Part shown: piece after piece, positions 27,124-35,712 of the stretch
How the letters are laid out: every line of letters begins with the position of its first letter
Position numbering within the stretch: the stretch's first letter is position 1
From: Desulfobacter sp.
GTDB lineage: Bacteria; Desulfobacterota; Desulfobacteria; Desulfobacterales; Desulfobacteraceae
Length of the DNA: 64,000 bases
Assembly: GCA_028768545.1 (NCBI GenBank)
Contig: CP054838.1
Coordinates: 799,501-863,500 of the forward strand
Direction of reading: 5' to 3'
Notes under the pieces: generated by a model
Databases searched by the model: none
What the model was told of the DNA's origin: nothing
What the model saw: only the letters and a program-made list of their open reading frames with translations
Program-made: the position numbers and the translations under genes

Positions 27124-28599
27124 ATGCAAAAAAGAGAACAATGGGGAAGCAGGGCCGGATTTATTCTGGCGGCCATTGGATCGGCCATCGGCCTTGGCAA
27201 CATCTGGCGGTTTCCCTATGTGGCCTATGAAAACGGGGGAGGCGCTTTTTTTATCCCCTATCTGTTTGCCATGATCACCGCGGGTATTCCATTTATGATA
27301 CTTGAATTTGGTACGGGCAATAAAATGAGGGGATCTGCCCCCCAGATTTTTTCAAAACTATCCCCCAGGTGGGAATGGCTGGGCTGGTGGCAGATTCTGG
27401 TATCCTTTACCATTTCCATTTACTACGTGGCGATTGTGGGATGGTCCATTTCTTATTTTTTTCTGGCCTTTAACCAGGGGTGGGGGACTGACACCAGTGA
27501 TTTTTTCTATAAATCCTATCTCATGCTCTCGGACTCTCCCCTTGATTTCAAAGGGATTCGCTGGCCCATCTTTGCCTCGGTTGCAGGGGCCTGGGCCATC
27601 TGCTGGGTGGTTCTGTTCAACGGGGTGAAAAAAGGAATCGAGACGGCCTCAAAGATTTTTATGCCGGCCCTCTTTATTCTGGTGGTGATTATCACGTCCA
27701 GGGCGGTGACCCTGGACGGGGCCTCAGAAGGGCTCAACTGGATGTTCAAGCCTGATTTTTCAGCACTTTTAAACTTTAAGGTCTGGGTGGCAGCCTATGG
27801 TCAGATTTTCTTTTCCCTGAGTATCGGCTTTGCCATCATGCTCACCTATTCCAGCTATCTGCCCAAAGATGCGGATATGGCCAACAACGGCTTTATCACC
27901 GCCTTTGCCAATTGCGGATTCAGCATCCTCTGCGGTGTTCTGGTCTTCTCAATTCTGGGGAATATGGCGGCCCAGCAGGGGGTGGGTGTGGACAAGGTGG
28001 TCAGTTCAGGCGTGGGCCTGGCATTTGTCACCATTCCCAAGGCCATCAACAGCCTTCCCGGACCTGCATTTTTCGGTACCTTGTTCTTCCTGGCCCTGAT
28101 TTTTGCAGGCTTAAGTTCCATGGTCTCCATCTGCGAGGTGTCAGTGTCCTCCCTCATGGATAAATTCCACATCAGCCGAAAAAAAGCCATGACCCTCTAC
28201 TGCCTGGTCGGCCTTGTCACAGGGGCGGTTTTCGCCTCCCACAGCGGGCTTCTCGTTCTGGATATCGTGGACCGGTTTATCAATAACTTCGGTGTTCTTG
28301 CCGGCGGACTTGTGGAAATTATCTTTCTGACCTGGGTCTGCAAGCTTTCCGTTTTCAAAGATCATATCAACAAAACCAGTGATTTTTATGTGGGCAATTT
28401 CTGGACATTCTGCCTGAAGATCGTCACCCCTGGGGTTTTAGGCTATATGAGTGTGGCCAATCTCATTGGTGATCTAAAAACCCCCTATGGCGATTATTCA
28501 TCCACAGCCCTGTTTTATTTTGGATGGCTGCTGGTGGTGGGTATCGTGGTAATCAGTTTTATTTTCCAGGCCCACAGCCTGGCCCAAAACAGGAGGTAG
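27124..28599 (+). CDS. Sodium-dependent amino-acid transporter (NSS/SNF family)
   Basis: Neurotransmitter:sodium symporter homologue, 491 residues with about eleven membrane segments. TM1 carries SRAGFILAAIGSAIGLGNIW then RFPYVAYENGGGAFFIPY (about residues 9-46), the sodium- and substrate-binding stretch of LeuT-like carriers. AGGAG sits 8 bases before the ATG. A 33-residue MetS-like gene follows 3 bases downstream, which points to a MetP-type methionine/alanine importer. A clear terminator follows that small gene. Intact. Confidence 0.92.
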   Translation: MQKREQWGSRAGFILAAIGSAIGLGNIWRFPYVAYENGGGAFFIPYLFAMITAGIPFMILEFGTGNKMRGSAPQIFSKLSPRWEWLGWWQILVSFTISIYYVAIVGWSISYFFLAFNQGWGTDTSDFFYKSYLMLSDSPLDFKGIRWPIFASVAGAWAICWVVLFNGVKKGIETASKIFMPALFILVVIITSRAVTLDGASEGLNWMFKPDFSALLNFKVWVAAYGQIFFSLSIGFAIMLTYSSYLPKDADMANNGFITAFANCGFSILCGVLVFSILGNMAAQQGVGVDKVVSSGVGLAFVTIPKAINSLPGPAFFGTLFFLALIFAGLSSMVSICEVSVSSLMDKFHISRKKAMTLYCLVGLVTGAVFASHSGLLVLDIVDRFINNFGVLAGGLVEIIFLTWVCKLSVFKDHINKTSDFYVGNFWTFCLKIVTPGVLGYMSVANLIGDLKTPYGDYSSTALFYFGWLLVVGIVVISFIFQAHSLAQNRR

Positions 28600-28602
28600 A
28601 CC

Positions 28603-28704
28603 ATGACAACATCCGCAATTATTATGATGGTACTTGGCCTTGGGGTGACCTGGGGCGGGGCAGCGGTGTGCATTGCCATTGCCATAAAAAAACAAAAAAT
28701 TTAA
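28603..28704 (+). CDS. MetS-like small subunit of NSS transporter (33 aa)
   Basis: A 33-residue membrane peptide starting MTTSAIIMMVLGLGVTWGG with one hydrophobic helix and a basic tail (KKQKI). It begins 3 bases after the symporter stop, with AGGAGG 6 bases before its ATG. This is the pattern of MetS, the small partner needed by the MetP methionine/alanine NSS transporter of Corynebacterium and kept next to many bacterial NSS genes. It is too short to be found by length-filtered gene calling. Confidence 0.75.
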   Translation: MTTSAIIMMVLGLGVTWGGAAVCIAIAIKKQKI

Positions 28705-28714
28705 ACCACTGTAG

Positions 28715-28754
28715 CATTCCCCGGAAAAAGACCTCCGGGGAATGTTCTTTTTTT
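28715..28754 (+). terminator. Intrinsic terminator of the NSS-MetS operon
   Basis: Perfect 10-base-pair stem (CATTCCCCGG and its complement, 28715-28724 and 28735-28744) with a 10-base loop, followed by TTCTTTTTTT. It lies 10 bases after the MetS-like stop codon. Textbook form. Confidence 0.9.
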
Positions 28755-28987
28755 CATCCTGCCCTCCTGCCTTCCTTTTAGGCAAAAATTAACGGCTTCC
28801 CGCATTCATTCAAGTGAGCAAAAAGATATCCATTAATAAAAAAATTGCATCAGCATAATTACCTGAAAGACCTGCAGTCTTCAGAAGTCATGTAATTCAA
28901 ATGATTGTCTAATGTACTGCTCATTTTTTTGCCTATATTGCCCAAAATCTTATTCATCTTAAATAGGCTAAAAAAGGTAAGCTGAAA

Positions 28988-30871
28988 ATGATAACAAATC
29001 TATTCAAATCATCCTTGGGAAAATTAAAGGCAGCAGAAATCCATGATTTAAAAACCAAAGGCTTGGGGCTTTCTGTCGGGTTGAAAATGATGCTGAGTGT
29101 CGGACTGATTTCAATTTGCTGTATTGGCGTTCTTGTCTATTTGAATGTTAAGGTCTTTTCCCAGATCGGAGCAGAAACCCAAACGCTTTTGGAAATCAAT
29201 TCATCCATGAACAAAGATCTAAGGGCAAGCATTTTTGATCTTCAAAGAAAATACCTGAATATCCCTAAACGGCTGCACGTGGACGCAGGCAGTGAAATTC
29301 AAGAATGGATAAAGACCAATTATGCCGTTGATAAAGAAACCATCATTGAGGGCCGGGAAAATTATCGACAATTTTTCAACCGTTCCCAGAGAAGAGAAAT
29401 TTCAAAAGGCCATTTTGTTATTCAGCAACGGGAGGGTAAAATTATCCTTTCAAAGGGCATGGTGAATAAGGAAAATGATTTTCTTGAAAAAATCAACCAG
29501 ATCCATTTAAAGACAGAAAATGGGACAGCCGATGCCCAAACCATAGCGGCATATATTCACAATGCGGTTCAGATGGCTGATGGTGACACTGCCTTAAAAA
29601 AAAGGGTGATTGAATTGAGCAATTATCTGGCAGATGAAGCCATTGCCGCTGAAAAATCCAGAAATGCCATTCTCTACAAAGTTGAAGAGATTGAAAGCAA
29701 AAAAACCAACCTGATTTCATACCGGAAAAACAAACAGCACACCATTATTTTGATGGCGGTGTTGACGATCTTGATCAATTTGGTATTGCTCCATCTCATG
29801 GTCTGGCTTCTGGTGGAAAGACCGCTGACACGCCTGACACGATCCTTGTATCAGATCAACAAGGGAGAGATCTTACATATCCCATATCAGAACAGAAGGG
29901 ACCGGGTGGGTGTTCTTGCCGGTGCATTGAAAAAATTTGAAGATGTGCTGATTCAGCTTCGGAATGACGATCTGAAAAAGAAAGTCCAAAGACAAACAAT
30001 CCAGGAATTGATTCAACAGATGTCGTGCATGATTGAGACGATTCAGACCAAAGCCCAGACCATGAAAAAAAATGCCGTTGAGTTAAGTATCCTTGCCGGG
30101 AATACAGAAGAACAAACCACAAATGCCAGTGAGTCCGCGTCAAGAACAGTGAAACAAACCAATGCGGTTTCGCATTCGACTCAAAAATTGCAATCAGCGG
30201 TACAGGACATCATCGGGCAGTTATCAAAACAAAATAATCTGGTGGGGGATATCAACTCGGTTACCCAGGCCTCACGTGAAGATATGGCACAATTGAATCA
30301 GGCATCAAGGGAAATCAGTGAAATTGTGAGCATCGTTAAAAACATTGCCGGACAAACCAAACTGCTTGCATTAAATGCCAGAATAGAAGCGGGCAGAGCC
30401 GGGGCAGCCGGCAAAGGGTTTGCCGTTGTGGCAAGAGAGACGAGAGCGCTTTGTATGCAAACCGAAGCTGCGAATGAAAAAATTGAAAACAAGATTACAG
30501 CCATCCAAAAAGCCAGCAAAACAATTGTTCAATATACACAGCAGACGGATATGCGAATTGAACGGCTAATGCTGGCCGGTCATAAAATTTCTGCCGCGGC
30601 TGAGGAACAGGACACCGTAACCTGTGGTATTTCAAAGAGTGCAGATGCGGCCGCAAGTGATATCAAAAATGTCACCAAGGAAATTGCAAAAGTAAATAAG
30701 GCAGCAAGCGCAACCAGCCGGTTTGCAGTCAGTGTACAGTCTTACTCTGAACAGATCGAATCTCAATTGTCCGATTTGCTCAAAGAAACCAGAGAAAAAC
30801 TTTTAACGGCGGGCTTAACCGAAAATCTCAGCAGCTCAATTGATATGGGCGCTGCAAACGATCAATTGTGA
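28988..30871 (+). CDS. Methyl-accepting chemotaxis protein
   Basis: Membrane chemoreceptor, 627 residues. TM1 is at about residues 32-58, a periplasmic sensor domain of about 200 residues follows, TM2 lies at about 255-278, then a HAMP region (ERPLTRLTRSLYQINKGEI) and a long helical signalling domain. The hairpin tip is diverged (IAGQTKLLALNARIEAGRAGAAGKGFAVVARETRALC against the usual QTNLLALNAAIEAARAGE...ADEVRKLA), but the pattern is clear. The TGA stop is followed at once by the left end of an IS256-family element, so the original 3' end or downstream region may have been changed by the insertion. Confidence 0.88.
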   Translation: MITNLFKSSLGKLKAAEIHDLKTKGLGLSVGLKMMLSVGLISICCIGVLVYLNVKVFSQIGAETQTLLEINSSMNKDLRASIFDLQRKYLNIPKRLHVDAGSEIQEWIKTNYAVDKETIIEGRENYRQFFNRSQRREISKGHFVIQQREGKIILSKGMVNKENDFLEKINQIHLKTENGTADAQTIAAYIHNAVQMADGDTALKKRVIELSNYLADEAIAAEKSRNAILYKVEEIESKKTNLISYRKNKQHTIILMAVLTILINLVLLHLMVWLLVERPLTRLTRSLYQINKGEILHIPYQNRRDRVGVLAGALKKFEDVLIQLRNDDLKKKVQRQTIQELIQQMSCMIETIQTKAQTMKKNAVELSILAGNTEEQTTNASESASRTVKQTNAVSHSTQKLQSAVQDIIGQLSKQNNLVGDINSVTQASREDMAQLNQASREISEIVSIVKNIAGQTKLLALNARIEAGRAGAAGKGFAVVARETRALCMQTEAANEKIENKITAIQKASKTIVQYTQQTDMRIERLMLAGHKISAAAEEQDTVTCGISKSADAAASDIKNVTKEIAKVNKAASATSRFAVSVQSYSEQIESQLSDLLKETREKLLTAGLTENLSSSIDMGAANDQL

Positions 30872-32320
30872 GGGCGTTCAAAATTCTATGTCAGTTGAAT
30901 GAAAGCTGATATACTCAGCTAAATAAGGAGAACTGACATGACCGAAGAAAACACCTAATTTGATTTTCAAAAAGCCCTTAAAGGCATCCAGGAAGGTAAA
31001 CCCTTCACAGGTAAGGGCGGCGTCCTTACATCATTAATCAAAAATCTTGCTGAAGCTGCTCTTGAAGGAGAGTTGGCGTCCCATCTCGGGCAGGAAGTTT
31101 CTGCCAACCGCCGTAATGGAAAAAGCAAAAAGACCATTAAATCCCTGGATGGTAAATTTGAGCTGGAAACCCCGCGTGACAGGGCCGGAACCTTCTCTCC
31201 ACAGATCGTCAAAAAACATCAGACAACGCTCAGCGATGAAATTGAAAGAAAGATAATAGCCCTTTACGGCCTGGGCATGAGTTATAATGATATGGCTTCC
31301 CATTTACAGGAAATCTATGGACTTGAGATTTCAAATGCCACTCTGAGCACCATTACCGATAAAATCATCCATACCGTCAAAGAATGGCAGGCCAGGCCGT
31401 TGGAAAATGTGTACCCAATCGTATGGCTTGATGCCATACATTATAAAGTACGAGAAAACGGAAAGGTCGGCAGCAAAGCCGTTTACACAATTCTTGGGGT
31501 GAATATCGAGGGCCGCAAAGAGGTTCTTGGGCTGTACATATCCGAGAATGAGGGTGCGAACTTCTGGCTGCAGGTGTTAACAGACCTTTCAAACCGAGGG
31601 GTAAAAGATATCCTGATTGCCTGTGTTGATGGTCTAAAAGGTTTTCCCGAGGCCATTGAGACCATATTCCCGGACACAGAAGTTCAACTCTGCGTAGTCC
31701 ACCAGATCCGAAATTCATTGAAATACGTTGGTTCCAAAAATAAAAAGGAATTTATGGCAGATCTAAAACGTGTTTATAAAGCGGTCAATAAGGATCTGGC
31801 CGAAGAAGAACTGGATATCTTGGAAAATAAATGGAATGACAAATACCCGATTGTGATAAAATCCTGGCGGAACAACTGGGAACGCCTCAGTCATTTCTTT
31901 AAATATCCAGAAGAGATTCGACGGATAATATACACCACAAATACCATTGAGGCTGTGCATCGACAGTTTCGAAAACTGACCAAAACAAAGGGATCATTCC
32001 CGAACCAGGACAGCCTGTTAAAGCTGCTTTACATGGGGATCCAGAACGCCAGTAAAAAATGGACAATGCCGATTCAAAATTGGTCACTGACAATTTCCCA
32101 GTTGGCAATTTTCTTTGAAAGCCGGCTGGATAAAGAGCTGGGAATTTGATAGGGATTTATTTACAGATGGAAAAGATGGTTCCAGGAACTCCACTCCAGC
32201 AAAAGTCAACTCCTCCGACGTGGCTGATTGAAGGCCCATTCTCGGACCTGACTTTTACTTCCGCTGGCGCTGAGGCAGATCCGGGAACCGAAACCGTGAC
32301 ACAGAATTCTGAACATTCCC
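30872..32320 (+). mobile_element. IS256-family element, copy 1 (1449 bp)
   Basis: Ends are GGGCGTTCAAAATTCTATG on the left and the complement of GGGAATGTTCAGAATTCTG on the right, imperfect inverted repeats. A second copy of nearly identical sequence lies at 35713-37160 in the opposite direction. The left end starts directly after the chemoreceptor stop codon. Flanking 8-mers (AATTGTGA and AAGTCAGG) do not match, so no target duplication is evident. Confidence 0.88.
30938..32149 (+). CDS. IS256-family transposase with TAA at codon 7
   Basis: DDE transposase of the IS256/mutator family. The annotated-looking start MTEENT is followed by TAA (30956-30958), after which the same frame continues FDFQKALKGIQEGKPF and the whole transposase. 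The open part from the TTG at 31073 is 358 residues. Catalytic features include the first Asp in VWLDAIHYKVRENGKV, the second in ACVDGLKGFPEAI and the terminal YTTNTIEAVHRQFRKLTKTKG with Glu. The second copy has the same TAA at the same codon. Either translation begins internally, or the stop was present in the shared ancestor. Otherwise undamaged. Confidence 0.8.
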
Positions 32321-32441
32321 AAGTCAGGCCAAAAAAACTACGTGTGCCGCTTAGTCTGAGCACTTCACGGCAACTTAAAAACAAATCGTATTGCCATTAA
32401 ATACAGCAAGTAATACTTGCCTGCCAAATCAATTCCAAGGG

Positions 32442-32478
32442 GTCAAACCGGTTCACCCTTCGGGCGAACCGGTTTGAC
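32442..32478. terminator. Strong hairpin downstream of IS256 copy 1
   Basis: Perfect 13-base stem, GTCAAACCGGTTC (32442-32454) and its complement (32466-32478), with an 11-base loop ACCCTTCGGGC. No T-run follows on either strand. It lies in the 410-base gene-free gap between the IS and the cupin gene. Confidence 0.45.
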
Positions 32479-32554
32479 TTCATCTGCGGTGTTGCATACC
32501 GTTCGCAGTACAATCTATCTTATGGCCACATCTAATAATCAGGATTTTGGTTTG

Positions 32555-32650
32555 AGTTCAAGGCGAAGGCAAATTCTAACCAGAGGAATATATTGAACAT
32601 TGTAAGCATATGTTTCTCTCCGAGCCGAGGATTCAGATTTGCCTGGTTCT
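32555..32650. repeat. Imperfect palindromic dispersed repeat (second unit)
   Basis: Contains TTCAAGGCGAAGGCAAATTC, an ATATTGAACATTGTAAGCATATG core, and GCCGAGGATTCAGATTTGCC, with GGCAAATTC-like arms in inverted order. It shares the arm and core order of the unit at 5331-5406. Noncoding. Confidence 0.3.
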
Positions 32651-32730
32651 GACCTTTAGGTTGCAACAAAAAAATCGAGCCCAAATACCATTATTAGAAG
32701 TGGCCTTATTTTTAATTTCAGGATCTAATA

Positions 32731-33105
32731 TTAAATCGCTTCAACCGTTGTGTCCGTGAGATCTCCCCCGGCATCCCCGGTATTCACCGTGCCCTTGGGT
32801 TCAATGGGCATGATGGTGCAAAGATCTTTGCAAACGGGTTTGTGCTCCACATTCTTCGGGATGACCGCCATGTCGCCCCGGGCCAGGGTCAGCCGTTTGT
32901 CCCGCAGCTCAATGTCAAATCCGCTCTCCACGGCAAAAAACACCTCGTCGGTCTCGGGATGACGGTGCCAGACAAACTCCCGTTGGGCCTTGACCAGCTT
33001 GAACTCATAATCATTCATTTGGGCAATCTGCTTGTAGGCATACAGTTCAGTGATCAGGTCTGCTTTTTCTGGTGTATTCAAAGCAAAGCGCCAGGGATCT
33101 GCCAA
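32731..33105 (-). CDS. Cupin-domain protein
   Basis: Small single-cupin protein of about 124 residues. Cupin motif 1 is VWHRHPETDEVFFAVESGFD (about residues 45-64) with metal-ligand His, His and Glu; motif 2 is DMAVIPKNVEHKPV (about 78-91) with the last His. The C-terminal IEPKGTVNTGDAG is typical of the phosphomannose-isomerase-like cupin group. The ORF begins with TTG at 33105, and the sequence from ALNTPEKADLI matches the family N-terminus, so a start before MNDYEF is needed. Binding target unknown. Confidence 0.7.
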   Translation of the reverse strand: MADPWRFALNTPEKADLITELYAYKQIAQMNDYEFKLVKAQREFVWHRHPETDEVFFAVESGFDIELRDKRLTLARGDMAVIPKNVEHKPVCKDLCTIMPIEPKGTVNTGDAGGDLTDTTVEAI

Positions 33106-33249
33106 TTAAAACCCTGGTTGCTGCCATCCAGAAACTCTGGTCTGAGACAGCATCAGACACAGGGCTTGAACAGAAGACACTTTAAAAAATTTGACAATAA
33201 TCACAAAACATATCATATTAGGAAAAACCGTTTGTATTTTTAAAAAGGA

Positions 33250-33650
33250 ATTTTTTTGTTCAAAACCTCATTAGATATTGTGTCAATCGTTGCCGACAAA
33301 AGGTAGTATAGATTCGGTCGCCGGTTGATTTTTTAATTTAGTCCAGATTAAGCCTAAGTCTTAGATAAAAAAGACTATATTTTTTCTGGCCCTCTCCGGA
33401 TAGAGTCTCTCTGAAAATTCCGAATTTATTGATACGCCTTTTGTCTGCAACGCCCCTACACACAAAATGTTAAGACGCTATCCGCTTGCATATTTCACGA
33501 ATCGTTTATGCCTTGGCAAGCTACCATAACTCACTGTATTTAAAAGTGTTATGATTCAATTTTCATGAAATATCCGGGCAAATCATGGATAAACGGGTAT
33601 TGAATGCATACAAAAATACCCAAGAACCATATAAAAACAAGGTGATTATC
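33250..33650. other. Gene-free AT-rich stretch upstream of rsgA
   Basis: About 400 bases without a supported gene, clear hairpin or repeat. It presumably contains the rsgA promoter. AAGGTG lies 6 bases before the rsgA start. Confidence 0.4.
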
Positions 33651-33651
33651 A

Positions 33652-34773
33652 ATGACGATTAAAAACAAAGAGACCCATATATATACCAACAACGTCCGCC
33701 AGCCTCTTTTAAAAATGGGTTGGGATTCACATTTCCAGGTTCATCTGGACAATATTTGCAATGACACCCTTTTTCCGGCCAGGGTCGTGGGCGTGCAAAA
33801 AAACAGTTTTTTTATCAGCCAGGGAGATTCAGAAAGCCTTGTCACTGTGGCAGGAAAGCTAAATCACCATAAAAAAAGCCTGTTCCCGGTCACAGGAGAT
33901 TGGGTCCTTGTCAAAGAAAAGGTCATCTCTGCCGTATTGCCAAGGAAAAAAAGTTTGTCCAGAGGGGCAAGCGGTACCCATGGCAAGCAGAAATCCCCGT
34001 GGATTAAAGAACAGATCATCGCTGCAAATCTGGATATAGTATTTATCGTTTGCGGTCTTGACAGGGATTATAATATTCGACGAATAGAACGGTATTTGAC
34101 GCTGGTATATAATTGTGAACTGACCCCTTGTATTATTTTGACCAAGGCAGATCTTCATCAAAATCCTGAGCACTATGTTCAAAGGGTTGAATCCGTAGCG
34201 TTTAACGTTCCGGTTCACCTTATCTCGGCAAATGATTCCACTGGATTGGCCTCATTGGAACCCTACCTTTCACAAGGCCGAACCATTGCCATAGTTGGAT
34301 CATCAGGCGCGGGTAAATCAACCCTTGTAAATCGCCTTGCCGGAAAAACCATACAGCCCACCAACGGGGTCAGTGACCGTCTGGGAAAGGGAAAACATAC
34401 AACGACCAGCCGCAGCCTTATCATGATGCCCCAAGGGGGTATGGTGATCGACAATCCAGGGATTCGGGAAATAGGATTATGGGATGACGACGGTGGGTTA
34501 AAAGGGGCCTTCCCAGAGATAGAAGACCTGGCCAATACATGCCGTTTCCAAGATTGCAGTCATACCCATGAAATTGGCTGTCAAGTGCTTCAGGGGGTAT
34601 CAATCGGCACAATCACAAAAGAGAGACTGGAGAACTACCAAAAAATGAAACGTGAATTGGCATATTTATCTGACCGGCAAACCAAAAGCGCAGATCGGGT
34701 GGAAAAAGAACATTGGAAAAAAATCACCTTAAAAATAAAAGCCATAAATCGCAGAAAAAACACCCATGAATAA
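33652..34773 (+). CDS. rsgA: Ribosome small-subunit-dependent GTPase RsgA
   Basis: Circularly permuted GTPase that checks late 30S maturation, 373 residues. The N-terminal OB-fold covers about residues 35-105. The permuted G motifs occur in order G4 (LTKADL, about 162-167), G5 (ISAN), G1/P-loop IVGSSGAGKSTLVNRLAG (about 214-231), G2/G3 (TTTSRSL; DNPGIREIGLW). The C-terminal zinc motif C-x4-C-x-H-x5-C is present (CRFQDCSHTHEIGC, about 297-310). The start has a GGTGATTATCAATG context. Intact; monocistronic. Confidence 0.92.
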   Translation: MTIKNKETHIYTNNVRQPLLKMGWDSHFQVHLDNICNDTLFPARVVGVQKNSFFISQGDSESLVTVAGKLNHHKKSLFPVTGDWVLVKEKVISAVLPRKKSLSRGASGTHGKQKSPWIKEQIIAANLDIVFIVCGLDRDYNIRRIERYLTLVYNCELTPCIILTKADLHQNPEHYVQRVESVAFNVPVHLISANDSTGLASLEPYLSQGRTIAIVGSSGAGKSTLVNRLAGKTIQPTNGVSDRLGKGKHTTTSRSLIMMPQGGMVIDNPGIREIGLWDDDGGLKGAFPEIEDLANTCRFQDCSHTHEIGCQVLQGVSIGTITKERLENYQKMKRELAYLSDRQTKSADRVEKEHWKKITLKIKAINRRKNTHE

Positions 34774-34895
34774 AACGAGTATTCGGCTTATGAAAAAAGG
34801 ATTGAGGTTATAAAAAATCGATCCTCAAAACTTGTCCAGAATCGGTCCCATAAATACAGGGTCATCGCATGTAACTTTTATTAAGATTCGTCCTT

Positions 34896-35040
34896 ACCCG
34901 GCTGGAATAGGTGAGGGGGATTCCGTTAAATCTTAAGCGGTCGTCCTGACCGCTTAAGAAGCGGAAATGATCGGACCTATGCCGTCCTGGCGGGCCGCTC
35001 ATTTACGCCACTCCACCCCCTTCACCCTATCCCAGCCTGG
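34896..35040. other. Structured noncoding head of the ISAs1-like unit (three-way junction)
   Basis: Between the left end and the transposase start this 145-base segment can fold into a three-way junction. The outer stem of about 32 bases pairs ACCCGGCTGGAATAGGTGAG... with the complement of ...CACCCTATCCCAGCCTGG. Inside are a perfect 11-pair hairpin (CTTAAGCGGTC, loop GTCCT, 34932-34958) and a second arm AGCGG...CCGCT containing GGAC/GTCC. The inverted copy near 54430-54590 is almost identical. It may block read-in transcription, be an RNA, or be a transposase-recognised structure; only the fold potential is seen. Confidence 0.5.
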
Positions 35041-35139
35041 CTCTCCTGGCTTGCTATAGTATATGAGCATCGAACAAAATTTTCCTAGACATCACTGCAC
35101 AGATACGATATATATGGCAATAAACACAAGGAGTTGCCA

Positions 35140-35622
35140 ATGAACGAAAAAAAATCTCTTGAAACTTTTTTTGACAATATTCAGGACCCCAGACACCACA
35201 ATAAGCTTCATAATTTAATTGATGTCGTCATCATCGCAATTTGTGCGGTAGTTGCTGGCGCAGACACTTATGAGCAAATTGAAAACTTTGGCAAAAAGAA
35301 AAAAGTGGTTGTCAAAATTTCTAAGCCTTCCCCATGGGATACCCTCCCATGACACCTTTGGCAGAATTTTTGAAAGGATGAACCCGAATGAATTTCAGAG
35401 CAGTTTTATGCACTGGGTTCAGTCGGTTGCAAAGATGACCAAAGGTCAAGTCATTGCAATCGACGGCAAAACTCTAAGGCGTTCACACGATACCTCCAAT
35501 GATAAGAAAGCCATTCATATGATCAGTGCGTGGGCTTCGTCTAATAAAATGGTTTTAGGGCAATTAAAAACCGAAGAAAAATCAAATGAAATTACGGCCA
35601 TTCCAAATCTTTTAAAACTTTT
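35140..35622 (+). pseudogene. ISAs1-like transposase, frameshifted and cut by IS4-like element
   Basis: N-terminal part of an ISAs1/H-repeat-type transposase: MNEKKSLETFFDNIQDPRHH, then a DDE_Tnp_1-associated region. The reading frame shifts near 35300 (AAAAAGAAAAAAGTGG against AAAAAGAGAAAAAGGTGG in the other copy, two bases lost), and continues as WLSKFLSLPHGIPSHDTFGR with first catalytic Asp in QVIAIDGKTLRRS. It ends at the IS4-like insertion at 35623; the rest is missing from the window. AAGGAG precedes the ATG. Confidence 0.75.
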
Positions 35623-35712
35623 CAGTAGTGTCCGGTTAGGTTGTTGCATATAAAAAGCATCTAAAATCATTGAAAAAACAGTCGGTTTTGTGTTGACAAA
35701 TGTGCGTAAAAA

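Noticed and set aside
32157..32384. Short ORFs spanning the right end of IS256 (both copies)
   Set aside because: They cover the noncoding end of the element and appear in both copies only because the DNA is repeated.
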